Shown here one piece after another: positions 7,519-8,008 of a DNA stretch of 8,008 bases. The position numbers were made by a program, and so were the translations under genes. The stretch comes from Metamycoplasmataceae bacterium (lineage in GTDB: Bacteria > Bacillota_I > Bacilli_A > Mycoplasmatales > Metamycoplasmataceae). Where the stretch lies: the NCBI GenBank assembly GCA_029942215.1, contig JAOZTM010000019.1, positions 1 through 8,008 on the forward strand, in the 5' to 3' direction. The notes below the pieces were generated by a model that was given only the letters and a program-made list of their open reading frames with translations, did no database searches and was not told the DNA's origin. Each line of letters starts with the position of its first letter. Within the stretch, counting starts at the first letter, position 1.

Positions 7519-7525
7519 CCTCTTT
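7519..7525 (-). promoter_or_regulatory. Shine-Dalgarno site of secG
   Basis: AAAGAGG on the minus strand, 4 nt before the secG ATG. With the -10 box at 7538-7533 the predicted leader is only about 12 nt, essentially just this site. Confidence 0.65.
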
Positions 7526-7532
7526 CAAAAGT

Positions 7533-7538
7533 ATTATA
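7533..7538 (-). promoter_or_regulatory. -10 box of the secG-rnr-smpB-ssrA transcript
   Basis: Perfect TATAAT on the minus strand. Transcription would start near 7526. The hexamer 17 nt upstream is TTAGTT (7561-7556), a poor -35. The box is 24 bp from the opposing -10 box, so the two promoters share the same DNA face-off region. Confidence 0.65.
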
Positions 7539-7562
7539 TCTTTTTCTATTGAAAAAACTAAG

Positions 7563-7568
7563 TATAAT
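7563..7568 (+). promoter_or_regulatory. -10 box of the antiporter gene, probably leaderless
   Basis: Perfect TATAAT on the plus strand, followed by six bases (aactct) and then the ATG at 7575. A start 7 nt after the box would be the A of the ATG itself. No ribosome-binding sequence lies between, which fits a leaderless mRNA. No recognisable -35. Confidence 0.6.
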
Positions 7569-7574
7569 AACTCT

Positions 7575-8008
7575 ATGAATAGTGCTATAGGTTGAGTAAA
7601 CAGTTGAACAATGGATGGAAAATTATCAATTCTCCTATTTTTCGTTTTCGCAGCTGGAATTGTTTTCAGTGCTATGAAACTTGTTAAGTATTCAGAAGTG
7701 ATAATGGGGAAAACAAAATTCGGTGGAGCGTTTGTTGGTGGTGTACTTATAGCCACAGTTACATCTGCACCTGAATTAATAACTGAAATAGCACAAGGAC
7801 TTAATGGAACACCTGGAACTGGTTTAGCGGATGACGTAGGAGCCAATGCTTTCTCAGCTGCTGCCATTGCGGTTTCATTGTTTGTATTAATATCAAGCCC
7901 ATTTGTTTTCAAACTTGATAAATTTACAAAATGAAACTTAATAGGGAATGCTGCACTTGGAGCATTACTTGCAGTATTTATATTCATAGGTAAAGATTTA
8001 CATATTGG
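7575..8008 (+). CDS. Sodium/calcium exchanger-family antiporter (5' part; runs off right edge)
   Basis: The first 144 codons of a cation/Ca2+ antiporter (CaCA family), which exchanges Ca2+ for Na+ or H+ across the membrane. The start at ATG 7575 gives MNSAIGWVNSWTMDGK, with TGA read as Trp at 7593 and 7605, and a further TGA-Trp at 7932-7934. The inner ATG at 7611 is an alternative start 12 codons on. A first helix spans about residues 17-37. The alpha-1 repeat follows: GGAFVGGVLIATVTSAPELI with the TSAPE ion-binding segment at 63-67, then DDVGANAFSAAA (about 87-96), matching the GSN-like second half of the motif. Two further helices are visible, the last at about 122-138. The alpha-2 repeat must lie outside the window. 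Transcription diverges from secG. The family call is firm; the exact ion pair cannot be decided. Confidence 0.85.

Noticed and set aside
7475..7987. Minus-strand open frame of 170 codons across the right end
   Set aside because: It is antisense to the antiporter, whose family motifs are clear on the plus strand, and its low-complexity Ala/Pro/Thr-rich composition matches no protein I recognise. It is a shadow.

Overview
The window comes from a mycoplasma. It is very AT-rich, and its genes read through only if TGA codes for tryptophan (genetic code 4). At least six proteins are cut into pieces under the standard code but become full-length family members under code 4. The tmRNA tag, which appears to start with Gly and ends in LAFA, resembles tags I recall from the hominis/pulmonis group of mycoplasmas. 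I cannot name a species.

From about 7540 down to 1, everything lies on the minus strand as a nearly gap-free series. Positions 7514-4300 hold a protein-export and ribosome-rescue block: secG, rnr (RNase R), smpB and ssrA (tmRNA). secG and rnr overlap by 1 nt, rnr and smpB are 53 nt apart, and only 2 nt separate the smpB stop codon from the tmRNA 5' end. RNase R degrades defective mRNAs, while SmpB and tmRNA release the ribosomes stalled on them, so these genes form one functional unit.

After a 27-nt gap with no terminator visible, positions 4272-1 hold a membrane and signalling block. It has a small multi-pass membrane protein of unknown function, a 627-residue membrane protein with what look like degenerate GGDEF and degenerate EAL domains, a short one-helix diadenylate cyclase (CdaA/CdaM type, makes c-di-AMP), and mgtE (Mg2+ channel), which runs off the left edge about 25 codons before its expected end. 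Junctions here are 4 nt, an 8-nt overlap, and 15 nt, so the genes are probably co-transcribed and translationally coupled.

At the right edge a Na+/Ca2+ exchanger-type antiporter starts on the plus strand, diverging from secG. The two -10 boxes are only 24 bp apart, and the antiporter mRNA looks leaderless.

The most interesting item is the apparent GGDEF-EAL relic in a minimal genome. It overlaps the c-di-AMP synthase gene and lacks the signature residues of both domains, which suggests a regulatory or sensor role rather than c-di-GMP turnover. I found no insertion sequences, CRISPR arrays, tRNAs or rRNAs.
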